Part shown: positions 52,116-62,776 of the stretch, one piece after another
How the letters are laid out: every line of letters starts with the position of its first letter
Position numbering within the stretch: position 1 is the first letter of the stretch
Source of the DNA: Ilyonectria destructans
Taxonomy: Eukaryota > Ascomycota > Sordariomycetes > Hypocreales > Nectriaceae
Direction of reading: 5' to 3'
Assembly: GCA_020740775.1 (NCBI GenBank)
Contig: JAHEWK010000037.1
Location: forward strand, 62,001-126,000
DNA length: 64,000 nucleotides
Position numbers and translations under genes: made by a program
Notes under the pieces: generated by a model
Told to the model about the DNA's origin: nothing
Database searches by the model: none
What the model saw: only the letters and a program-made list of their open reading frames with translations

Positions 52116-55100
52116 AACTATCATCCGTTATGTAAGGCCACGTTGGCCCTATTGAAAAGTGTCGCATATCACCGCTAGGTTCGTGCGACTGGGTATGAGA
52201 CGTGGCTCATACTTTGGGGTCGTGTATCCGGTTTCACATCCAACTTGTCGCATCAAGGATTCCAATCCAAACGACATGAGCTTAAATAGCTCTGCCCGAA
52301 CACATGGCTGTTCAATTTCTTTTGTTCTTTAGATAATTCTCATCAATTGACTGGTGCCATCAATGATCCCTGTGGAGCCAATTGTCTGACAAAAAGGGAC
52401 AACTAGCATACTACAAATTGACCCCCCAATTCAACGGTCAACAGCTTCTGCGGTATCAATCTAACTTACCGTGCCTTTCTTCTGCTAAGATGAACCCAAT
52501 TGACACCTCCCTTCGCTTCCCTGATGACGTCCTTCCTCCTGAAGGCCAATTCAACTCACTAGAGGAACTACGTACAGCAATCAATGCTTGGGCAGCACCA
52601 CGAGGCTATACCTTCGTGATCGGAAGATCGAGGAAGACTCCCAATAGAAGAAGTACAGTTCACTTCAACTGTGACCGTGGAGGAGGGCGTACTCCTTCCC
52701 TCAATCCCTCGAAGAAGAAGCAGCGGGATACTACAACACGACGTACAGGATGCCTCTTCTCTGTCACAGCAAAGGAAAGCTTGTGCAAGACTATATGGAG
52801 TCTGAGGCATCGTCCTGGGGCTGGCTTTGATCAACACAATCATGAACCAAGCTTCAGCCAACTAGCACATCCAACGCTTCGTCAACTATCCGGTCCAGAG
52901 GAATCAACTGTCCAACAACTCGCCAATGCCGGCATTGCGCCAAGGGAGATCAGATCCTATTTACGCATGAACTCAGATACACTTGCTACACAGAGAGATA
53001 TCTACAATTGTATTGCACGGGGCAAACGGGAGCTTGCTAAAGGTCAAAGCCATATGCATGCCCTTGCTGACCACCTCGAGAGCGAGGGCTTCTGGAGTCA
53101 GATTCACCTTGACGAGAGTGGCGGAGTTACAGCAGTGTTATTTGCACATCCGAAGTCACTGGGATACCTCAAATTATATCCCGAGGTGCTTCTATTGGAC
53201 TGTACATACAAGACCAATAAGTACAAGATGCCTCTTCTCGATATAGTTGGTGTTGATGCTTGTCATCGATCCTTCTGTATTGCATTTGCGTTCCTTAGTG
53301 GCGAGGAAGAGGATGACTTCATCTGGGCTCTTAGCCGGTTACGGAGTGTATATGAGCTTTGTGGAGCAGCCCTTCCATCTGTGATACTTACAGATCGCTG
53401 CCTTGCTTGTATGAATGCTGTTTCCTCTTGTTTCCCCGAGTCAAGCTCGATGCTATGCTTATGGCACATCAACAAGGCAGTTCTGACCCATTGTATGCCT
53501 GCATTCACTCGAGATAAACCCGAAGCCCAAGGGCAGAAAGACTGGAAGGAGTTCTATGGCTCTTGACATGAGATTGTAGCCTCAACGATTGAGGATATCT
53601 ACAACGAGAGGCTTGAGAAGTTCAAGAAGCGTTACATCCCTGACTACATCAACGAGGTGGGCTATATCATAGAGACCTGGCTGGATCCCTATAAGCAGAG
53701 GTTTGTCAAGGCGTGGGTTAACCAATACCTTCACTTTGAGCAATATGTTACATCACGGTGCGAGGGTATTCATAAGCTCGTCAAATCTCATATGAACAAC
53801 AACTCGCAAGTTGACCTCTTCGAGGCCTGGAGGATCATCAAGCTCGTTCTAGTAAACCAGCTTACCGAGCTCGAAGCAAACCAAGCTAAGCAGCATACCA
53901 GTGTACCTCTTCAGCTATCTGGGGTATTGTACGGCAATATCCGTGGTTGGATCTCGCATGAAGCCCTACGGAAGGTTGAGGCTCAACGGGAACGACTATT
54001 GAACGAACTTCCTGCGTGTACAGGGGCCTTCTCTAGGACCCTCAGTCTGCCTTGTGCTCACACCCTTCAGCCTTTACTGGTGCAGAGTCAGCCCCTTCAA
54101 CTACATCATTTCCATTCACATTGGCATCTCCAACGCTCAGGAACCCCCCAGCTTATTATTGAGCCTCACAAGCAGTTTGATCGTCTAGCAGCTCGTTCAA
54201 CGCTGCCACCAACAAGCACACAACGTGAGCCTTGTGCATTTGAAGCTGTTGAGAAAGCAGCACAACCAAAGGCACCACCGAAGTGTTCGAGATGTGGTGT
54301 ACAAGGCCACACTAGGAAATCTAAAGCATGCCCCTTACGTTACGAAGAGCTATTGCAGGCTCCTGCCCAAACCTCTACGACGACGCGTACAACAACACAT
54401 ACATCTACTCGCTCTGTAACTCGCTCACTGTCCCCGTTATCCCAATCAGGAGACTCTGTGGTATCTGAGATTATAGCATACACAACGACACATACGACAA
54501 CACACACAACAACTCGTGTGCTATCTCCAGCAACCAGGCCAGCAACTGTCACTGCAGCAGTGCCCGCATTACGACCTGATGACCCCCGTGCTATCTACCA
54601 ACGATACAAAGAAGCACGAGAGGCCTGGTATGCTACATTGGATCGGGGAGCTGTCAAGACCAATCGACAATACCGGAAGGCCAAGGGTCTGCCTACACGC
54701 TACTCCAAAACAGAGTATAACTGGTGCCTTGACTACAAGCGAATGGGGCCTCATTGCAAGATAGGAAATAGCGCTAGAGACTGGACTACAGATGAGAAGA
54801 TGAGTTATCTTGATTGGGATAGGGCTGAGAATGATCGGGTTGAACAGAATGTAGGGATAGAGATGGCGAAGCAGCCTTTCTCAGGGCGGCGAGGCATGCG
54901 AGATATCTGGGATGCTGCGGAAAGAGATCTCGAATTACAGGAGGAATGGTACGGAGGTGGGAACCCCGCCCCCCCAACTAACATTTACAAGAGTGACAGG
55001 AAATTGTGATTTCTATATATCATTAGAAAGAAAAAGAAAAAGTAAATCTACGAGAATAGTTATGGTGACCCAATGGCTTGATTCAACAACGTTGTAGCTG

Positions 55101-55343
55101 AGTTCACATGTAGGGTTGAGCAGGCTTAGTAGTCACTCATACGATAATCGCAGGAATAGCAACAACAACACGATATTGCATTTATTGGCCTATTCTGCTG
55201 TATCACTGCGTTAGATGCTGTTTCTGTAGATAGAAAAGAGATATCCCTTGCACACACATGATGCCTCTTACATAACGGATGATAGTTGCACCACCGGTGG
55301 TGCACGAGTCACGTGAGGATATTTGCACCATCGATGGTGCATG
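52116..55343 (+). mobile_element. MULE-2, Hop-like Mutator element
   Basis: A perfect 21-bp inverted repeat (52116-52136 and 55267-55287) bounds the element. The right end extends outward another 56 bp with two 16-bp palindromes at 55288-55303 and 55325-55340, as in MULE-1. The matching outer part is missing at the left, where the cloverleaf palindrome begins 10 bp away. The left end therefore looks truncated or replaced, and no 9-bp target duplication is seen. Confidence 0.8.
52490..55009 (+). pseudogene. MULE-2 transposase with one nonsense codon
   Basis: The ATG at 52490 (MNPIDTSLRFPDD) aligns with the MULE-1 start. The frame has 839 sense positions to the final stop, close to the 836 residues I recall for Hop, and is interrupted only by TGA at 53564-53566, where MULE-1 has TGG. 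The stop lies between the second catalytic Asp (ILTDRC) and the Glu (SRCEGIHKLVK), so the product would be inactive. The C terminus has a CCHC knuckle (CSRCGVQGHTRKSKAC) and a Thr/His-rich linker. The change TGGC to TGAC is not in the CpA context of RIP. Confidence 0.9.
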
Positions 55344-55878
55344 TATCAAGACCCGTGAGCCAAGACTTCCTTATGTCAGCGACCAACTTGTCAAACTTCA
55401 ATCCAGTAAATATTCCAAACCACGATAACTTATTCCACAGGATAGGGAAAAATATGGGACTAGGCTCATTCGATTGCATTTTTCTTGTTCTATTGTCCAT
55501 ATCATTTTTGCTCTGTTCTGAACAACTTTTGTTTTCGGAACTCACCCGTCATCCCTAACCCCCATATTCCCACATGAAACTGCCCAGTCCTTACGATCAT
55601 CCCTCTCTTCTCTTCTAGATCCCAACGAGAATATACACACTCTCCCATCGCCGCGCCTCGTCTAACCTTTGCCGCCTCGCGTCACCGTTTCATTTCTCTA
55701 CTCTGCATTCTCCCACTCCCCCTCCCCGTCCGCTCGCTGCGGCCCTCTTGCCGCCGCCCTCTCGCCACCCTCCGCTCCCAGCTTCCCGCTTCTTTGCGCT
55801 GCTGCCTGCTGTTCGCTCCCTCCGCGTCCTCATGCTCTCCGTCTACCATACTGACGCGGACAGGAAGACTACGCCACT
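55344..55878. other. Promoter-like, pyrimidine-rich spacer
   Basis: No gene. The stretch 55590-55860 is rich in C and T, as in fungal promoters, and precedes the frame starting at 55879. Confidence 0.4.
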
Positions 55879-56700
55879 ATGGCCGAAGATCTAGGTGCAA
55901 AGTCCCGGGTAGAGAACACCTTCCACTGCCAGGCCGCGCAGCCACCGCCCGCCTGCCCCTCGTTTCCGGCGTTCCCGGCGTGTCCGGCGTGTCCGGCCTT
56001 TCCCTCTTGTCCCGGGGCTCCCGACCCTGTCTGTCCCGTCTGCCCTGGATTCGTGGCGTGTCCCGCCGCGGCCTCGACGTCTCCCTTGGTCCTTCTGGCT
56101 GCTCTCTGGGCGGATATCCTCGTCTTTCTGGGTCCCTCGCTCTTCACCGAGCAGGGTAGGGCTTTCTGGGTGGCTCTCTGGGCCTTTCTTTGCAACCGTC
56201 TCCCGCCCTGGTGGGCCTTCGTCTCGGGCTGGATCTCCGTCTCGGGGTGGGTCTCAACCTGGGTCTTAGCCCCGTTCTTGGCCGTCTGCCGGTTTATTGG
56301 CCGTCTCTGCTGCTGCCTATGCCCTTGTGGATGTGGACGACACGCCGACAACGGCAACGACAACAACAATGACAACCACAATAACGACCGCCAAGATAAC
56401 GACCTTAAGCGGGGCAGCGTCATCGCGGAGGTCATGCGGGAGTCCACCCGCAGAATCAATCCCCCTCCCGGCTCTGGCTCTGGTTCTGGCGTTGAACCAA
56501 ACCCCAACCCTCTGACTCAGACACGTACTGCTGTGTCCTCGTCCGTCGCCCTCGCCGACTCCGCCTCCACGTACGTCTCCGCCAGGGGCCTGAAGGCAAC
56601 CGTCCTCCCCGCGCGTGGTCGCCGCGCTCATACCTGGGCATTTGAGTTAACTCAAATCCTAACTCATGAGTTAACTCATACCGACGTTCGCGGCGTCTAG
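55879..56700 (+). CDS. Hypothetical Cys/Pro-rich membrane protein, 3' end replaced by hAT-2
   Basis: The ATG has a good fungal context (CACTATGGCC). Residues 20-65 are repeats of FPACPACPAFP type. Residues 68-160 are hydrophobic and Trp-rich with four or so possible membrane helices, ending in a Cys cluster (GRLCCCLCPCGCG). An Asn/Asp-rich stretch and a Gly-Ser linker follow. From base 56629 (about residue 251) the codons belong to the hAT-2 terminal repeat, so the native C terminus is lost. No family recognised. The opposite strand also has a 212-codon frame with collagen-like composition, so coding on the forward strand is only the better guess. Confidence 0.4.
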   Translation: MAEDLGAKSRVENTFHCQAAQPPPACPSFPAFPACPACPAFPSCPGAPDPVCPVCPGFVACPAAASTSPLVLLAALWADILVFLGPSLFTEQGRAFWVALWAFLCNRLPPWWAFVSGWISVSGWVSTWVLAPFLAVCRFIGRLCCCLCPCGCGRHADNGNDNNNDNHNNDRQDNDLKRGSVIAEVMRESTRRINPPPGSGSGSGVEPNPNPLTQTRTAVSSSVALADSASTYVSARGLKATVLPARGRRAHTWAFELTQILTHELTHTDVRGV

Positions 56701-59337
56701 TTGGCCCGTTTTATAATCTAATCTAGCTTATCGCAACCCCGCTTGTTCAGAAGCGGTCATGGGCGTAATACTGGTAGAACATCATCATCATCATCATCAT
56801 CAGTTCAGAAGCTTCGAAAAATCGAGCCTTCCGAGTACTGCAGTTGCTAATATGATTACCAGCAGATTTTCCATCTCCTCGATCTATTATCTATACCATC
56901 AAACTTATCGCTATGGCGTCCAAAGCATCTTCCTTACCGAGCATACCCTCTTCCGCCCCCGACTTCATCGATATTAAGAGATTTTTCACCTGAGAAAAGG
57001 CAAAGCCTCGCGCTTTATATGTCTGCTTATACTGTACGGCGAGGCCATGGAAGGATGGCTATAAGGGCAATGCGCGGCGTCACATAAGGAATAATCATCC
57101 ATATCTTATGGGCCTCTCTAGCCGGTAGAATCAATCTCAGCAATCGCTCGATTTATATATCACATCATCCACTATGCCATCTGAGGCAGTATTGCGGAGT
57201 GCCTTCAATCGACAGGCTTACATCGATGCTATTATCAGCCTTGTCATACGTCGCGGAGTGGCCTTTTCAATGGTTGAGTGGGACGAGCTAAAGGACCTAG
57301 CTCTAGCATGCAATCCCACTCAGTTGGCTTAGTCCCTTCAATCTGCCGTTTCGATGATTCATATCTCATCTGACCTCTAGACATTACTACACTGACATAG
57401 TATACTAGCAGTATGCGGACAGTGGGTCGATAAGGACTATGAGCTTTGACGGACACTCCAAGGGCTGCTAGAGTGTTGAAAAGACCACTCTGGCGAGTCC
57501 TAGGCTTGCCTGATTGCTAATGTCCTAAGGTGCTTCGAAATTCGACGTATGGGTTATCATACTGGAGATAATGCATCCTTGAACAATACCTACCTAGAAG
57601 ATTTATCAGAGAAGCTATTTCATAAGCAAGGAGTAAGTAAAGATGAGGTTTCTCTGGCTGTACCAGCTAAGTTTCGTCTAGATCATCTTCGATCCTGTCC
57701 ACCACCGTATCCACTGTTTCAGCCATATTATTAACCTTTCCCTTCAAGCCTTCCTTCTTGCGCGCTTGAAAGAAGCTCTATGAGCTGCCCTTAATGCTGC
57801 CGGTGATGCTGCTGGTGCGTAGTCTATCGAAACCTTCTCTACTGCCCTCAATGAGAATACGCCTTCGGGACCCGATACCACGGTGGATCACATCCGGAGG
57901 AGAACCAGAGGAGACAGCAGAGAGAGACCTTAGGCAAGAGAGAGAACTACTCAGAAGGTAGAATTTAGCGGATGGGAAGGTATTAATACTCTCCGGAAGC
58001 TCCACTATCTCGCAGTCTGGCTTCAAAGCTCTCCAATCCATAGTGATAACTGGCGCGAAGCTGTGGGTTGCAGTCTTGGGATCGACAATGCAATATAGTA
58101 GTCCTTATGGTATAAAGTTATTAGTGTCGCCCTCGATAAGAAGGCATAGGTCCTCCAGTTTATGGTAGACCATGATAAAGACATTGGCTGCGCTAATCTT
58201 CTAACCGGGCCGATTGGGATATACTGTTGAAAATGCATACTTTCCTCCAGTCCTTCACTAAGGCAACTCTAATAATAGGAGGCGATAAAGCAAGCCTCTG
58301 CAGTATGCTATAGCTAATGAATGGGCTTCTTAGCCACTTTGAGAAAGCGAAAGTACCTAATGTCTACCTCCATTAAAGAGACAGCCTTTAGCTAAATTTA
58401 TTAGATATACTACTCAACACTAGAATTCCATGATACCCATATGCTCCATTCTATTGAGATGGGATGGTTTGTACTTAATAAATACTATACTATGTCTAAT
58501 GAGGCTCCCGTTTACGTCGCCTCTCTTCTCCTTGATCTACGCTGTTGAAAGGCATACTTGGATAAGAACTGGAAGGATGTATGGATTAATCCAGCGATTG
58601 TGAGTGTCCAGTAAATATGGGAGGAGGAATACAATGTCAATATCAATATCGATGGAGACATTGAAACTACTGCAGATGATATCCCAGCTGCGCTAGGGAA
58701 GCCACCTTCGCAGCTACAGCTATTGCTACAGGAGATGGAGGTCGAGACGGCTGTTTCAACCGACGGTGATAACCTAGACGCATTTTTTAATGCTCTAGCT
58801 ATCAAGATTGATTGCGAACCTCTAGAGTGGTGGTGTCGCATTGAACAACGACGGCAGTTTCTATGCCTTAGCCGTATGGCCATCGATATACTCTCGATAA
58901 ACCCTCAGTCAGCAGAGCCAGAAAGGACCTTCTCGGGCGCGCGTAGGACCGCATCATGGGACCGGCTGTTGATGACATGCGAGCGGATACAGGAAGTTGA
59001 GTGTCTGGGCAACTGGATGCTGAATAGGCATGTTATAGGGACTTGGCATAGTAGACTAGGGCTAGTATGCGATCTGGGCATTGCTAATAATAATATTGAT
59101 ATAGAAATTAGTGATATGGAGTAGTGTAGTGATTTTTTCTACTTTCATTCAATAAGTTACTATAGATTCTTATTACTAACTTCCTATTTAGGAAGTTAGT
59201 AATGTTATATGACCAAACTATGTGAGTTGACTCATGAGTCTGAGTTAAACTCATGAGTGAGTTATGGTGAGACCGAAACTCATATGGGTGAGTTAAAAGG
59301 GTCAAAACTCATGAGTTAACTCAAATGCCCAGGTATG
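56629..59337 (+). mobile_element. hAT-2 element, decayed, 2,709 bp
   Basis: Perfect 26-bp terminal inverted repeats start CATACCTGGGCATTTGAG (56629-56654 and 59312-59337). The outer 12 bases differ from hAT-1 by one base, so the two are related. Subterminal ACTCATGAGTTAACTCA motifs recur on both sides. No 8-bp duplication remains (GCCGCGCT against GGGGGAAA). A (CAT)7 run lies at 56780-56800. Confidence 0.85.
56913..59124 (+). pseudogene. hAT-2 transposase remnant
   Basis: The frame starts MASKASSLPSIPSSAPDFID and hits a stop before a BED finger (CLYCTARPWKDGYKGNARRHIRNNH, in part). Homology to hAT-1 runs throughout: VLRSAFNRQAYIDAIIS, VEWDELKDLALACNPT, GYHTGDNASLNNTY and, at 58800-59000, the open dimerisation region EPLEWWCRIEQRRQF...SAEPERTFSGARRT. 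Many in-frame TAG and TGA codons lie where hAT-1 has Trp, Gln or Arg, fitting repeat-induced C-to-T damage. Confidence 0.85.
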
Positions 59338-59448
59338 GGGGGAAACTGGGGGATAACATAAAGTGAAATTATAGGGCATTCCAATACTCGCGAGGATTTG
59401 TCGGAACACAAGGGCAACGGCTACTCGTCAGGTTGCCGCCCTACGAGG

Positions 59449-59640
59449 TCAGGTATCGAAGTGGAAGACATGGCCGAGTTTGCGATCAAAGATGTAGGAA
59501 GTCCAGTGGTTCCCGTGATGGGCAATACCAGCAAAGTACCGCCTGCTGTACAGAGCTGCCTTCAGCTCTTCCGGGGTCTTTCTGGACCCAACAATAAGGA
59601 GAGGGTCTTCCATCTCTGTCTCAGCTCTTTTCCAGATTTT
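59449..59640 (-). pseudogene. Possible Ulp1-like cysteine protease fragment
   Basis: The reverse strand reads KIWKRAETEMEDPLLIVGSRKT... RYFAGIAHHGNHWTSYIFDRK and LGHVFHFDT, then stops. The HW...D spacing resembles the His-Asp part of C48 (Ulp1) peptidases. It lies between hAT-2 and a decayed Gypsy. The catalytic Cys region is not present. Confidence 0.3.
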
Positions 59641-62522
59641 ACCTCCCCGGACGAAGTGACAGGCGACCTTCTTTCGTTTGATTCAAAACTCGTGACCCTT
59701 CATCCCTACTGTCCAGGTGAGACAGCATCTTACACACGGCGACGTCTGATGAGAATTCTTCGGTTCCTGGAGGGATGAGACCATCTCGAATGGTATGCTT
59801 ATTAATCCGGATTGCTGAGTTGACCAACCTGATGTCCACGTTCTTCTTAGCAACCAGCATAAAGGGGTTTCTATAAGAGGCATGCGACTCCTCCAATATC
59901 CCACGTTTGATTCGAAGCTTAAGAAGCTCCGCGACCTTACTGACTTGGGGTGGCGCGACGATGGGGTCGACTTTTCCGCACTCGTCGAACTCCCAGGCAA
60001 ACGCGGCTTCTCGATTGAACACAATCTGCTTAAGGATCTCGATTTCAGCGTCTTTCATAGTATAATTGACTTGATCAAGGATTCCTTGGAGCCTGGGTCC
60101 CGTTATCCGTATTCCTTTCTCAATGGTTGATAACTTTGGTGTGATGAACTCGGAGAACTCGCTCCCGACCTCCAGAAGGCTCTGCAGCTCCTTCCATTTC
60201 TTCTCTTTCCAATGGGGGTCACCTTCGGGGATGGTTCTGTCAGATGGGACGTCATCCCTGGGTTGATTTTGACACCCTTTCTCTTGTACATGGTGTGGAC
60301 CCTGATGTCCTCGCCTTGTTTCAATTTTTTTCCTTTTGCAAGGTCCTTAAGCTCCTTCTGTGCGTTGTTCAATGCTATTGCATAGCTCTTGATTGTATCT
60401 CTGGCCATGAGTCGTATTATTTCCTCCCCAGCCTCCTGATTCAGTAGTCTTACTGATTCAGGGTCATTATCTTCATCCAAGGTCCACGACTCCCATGCAA
60501 ACCCTAGATGATGACCCTAGGTCCCTCATTGTTTACTCCCACGGGTCTTATCCCGTGGAAGTTCCCAACGAATACTCCCAGCAATAGGAGTAGCCACCCT
60601 TACCGATCCCAATTGGCATTTAACGTGCATGTCTCCTCCTCGGATCATATGTTCAAAGGATACCTTGCCGCTCTGATGTATGGCATCCCCAAAATGAACA
60701 GGACCGTGACCAAGGCTTTTGGCCTTACATACATCCTCTGAACGATATATGTATTACCTAAATAGATCGCCGCTTCTACCTCCCCAAGCATCGATATGCG
60801 GGTGTTAGAGTAAGAGGTGGTGGAAGCGTGGACTGGGGTGACTTCTAGGCAGCATTTCTCAACAATGTCGCTAGCGATGATGTTGCCCTCAGATCCAGTG
60901 TCTAAGACGGCTTCTTCGTCATGTCTATCTGGTTTTCCGATCCAGACCCGCAATATTCGGGAGATCTTGGCAGTGAGCTAGCCGCCGGCCTTGCGAGTCT
61001 ATCAACGCGTTATCATTGGTCTTGGGAACCAATTGATCAGGCCTCGCACCCAAAGTCCCAGTGGTTCCCGATGGCAGGCCAAGGTCCACGAGGCATATCT
61101 CCCTATTTTCCTCGACCAGGTATTCCCCATACCGAACGACTCTATCTTTCGGAGGGGACCTGTCCTCAATTTTGGCATTATCGGTGATCCGAATGGTGTT
61201 AATGCCACAGGCACAAATACCCTTTGGACCAGACTTCATCCTTGATGCGGTTCCTGGCCAAAGCCAAAGCTTCCTCTCGATTGACCGGGGAGTATGGGAA
61301 CCTTTTCGAAGAGAACTCCTTGTCTGCTAACCGGCGGTCTTTGGCAGCTTGTCGGTCAAGGGGTCGGGGTTGAATGATGGGGCGGGGGCCTGCTCGCCTA
61401 ACTCGTCCTCACCATCACTAACTCGTCCTCACCATCATCCATGCGTACCCTTTTTGCTCTGACCTGGTTAACGGCGATCATATCAAGGTCTTGGTCGCTT
61501 TCGTCATCCGTGATTTCATGCTCTCGGTCCAGTTCCTCATGGAGAAAAATCGGGGTTGATCGGAAGGTTGTGGTGTGGGTAGCTGTGGTGACTGCAGTGG
61601 GGTCATTATCAGGAATTCCGAATCCCATCTTGATGAATCTGGCCAGCTGTTCGACCTCTGCGGGTGTAGCGTTCCATTTTGTCGGGTCCCGGTCAGAAAT
61701 GCGGATCTTTCCGGCCCAGGTGAACGCGAAGGAGCCAGGAAAGCTTTCAATCCAAAGCACAACTAGTCTCCTGACGTTCGAATTGTTGGAAAACCAAGCC
61801 ACTAGGCGAGGAGGTATCAGGGCAGCCTTTCTACGTATTTAAGCAATGCCGCCCGAGGCATGATATTCGACATATCCCGCGGCTGAGTCCGAAGCGTACT
61901 CGGGACAACCGTCGGGGTAGTGTCCTTTGGTTCAGCAGTACCAACAGGCCTGAGGTCGCCGATTGAAACCTTGCAGCGCATTTGTCTCGATGAAAGACTC
62001 AGTGTCAGAGTGATCAAAACCATCCGCGCGAATATAGTTCGACTGGATCTTCCTTAGGCCTTCCTGAGCTTGCTGGCGCTGGAGCTAGTGGAGCAGCAAA
62101 GACTGGTTCTCTTGCATCATATTGGTGTTCAGGGCCAGGTTGACCGACATGTCTCGGAACATCTGGGAAAGCGCATCTACACTCGGGTTTGGCTTGGGAT
62201 CTTGTAAGGACCTGGTGTTTCTAGCCTGATCAAAAGCCTCTCGAGGCATTGGGGCCATCCATTCGGGGGCTCGATTGAAGCATTCATGTGGGCGAGCTGG
62301 GTCGTTCTCACTTCTCAGGGGTATAGACAGGAAAGGGGACGAATCTATTTGAGGCGTCGTTCCAGTTGGCCATCGGGATGCCCGTGGTCGGTATGCAAGC
62401 GTGACGCGGGTCTCCAAGAAACTCTTGACTAGGTTGAACAGGACATGGTGTATTGATTCTGCGAGCTGCTCAGGGGTCATCTGGTGGCGGTCGCAAAGAG
62501 GGGCGATGATCTCGTTTGGCAT
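59640..62522 (-). mobile_element. Decayed Gypsy element without LTRs
   Basis: Reverse-strand fragments in order: gag-like (62522-62085, FLETRVTLAYRPRASRW and later), a second gag or linker piece (61802-61398, WAGKIRISDRDPTKWNATPAEVEQL), protease (60953-60645, AVLDTGSEGNIIAS), a linker (60480-60103) and the start of RT (60058-59640, LRIKRGILEESHASYRNPFMLVAKK). The frames are shifted and stopped. RT is cut off before its YxDD box, and no LTR pair was found. It is a different lineage from the Gypsy at 37-43 kb. Confidence 0.8.
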
Positions 62523-62776
62523 GACGTTGTAAGGGGCCCGCGATTGCAGGTATGATATTTGCTAGCCACTAGAGTCAACTGTTCTGCAAAGGAACAAATG
62601 CTCGTTAAGCCAAGTGAGGATTGAGGTGTAGTCCTGGGTCTGGATTGACATCCCCAGTCGCGGCTGCAGCTTAATCGAGGGTGGAAGAGCACGTAACACA
62701 TAGTATTCAACATTACATACCAACCACTGCACCCTCTATTTTCCATGAATTGTCTATCAACATGAGGGTTTAAACT
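62523..62776. other. Short spacer
   Basis: Between the transporter gene's stop and the decayed Gypsy. Nothing recognised. Confidence 0.4.

Noticed and set aside
55869..56507. 212-codon reverse frame with collagen-like GQxG repeats
   Set aside because: It is antisense to the frame at 55879, which has the better start context and a pyrimidine-rich promoter. Composition alone makes both strands open.
59398..59778. 126-codon forward frame
   Set aside because: It is antisense to the Ulp1-like and Gypsy RT fragments and has no family resemblance.
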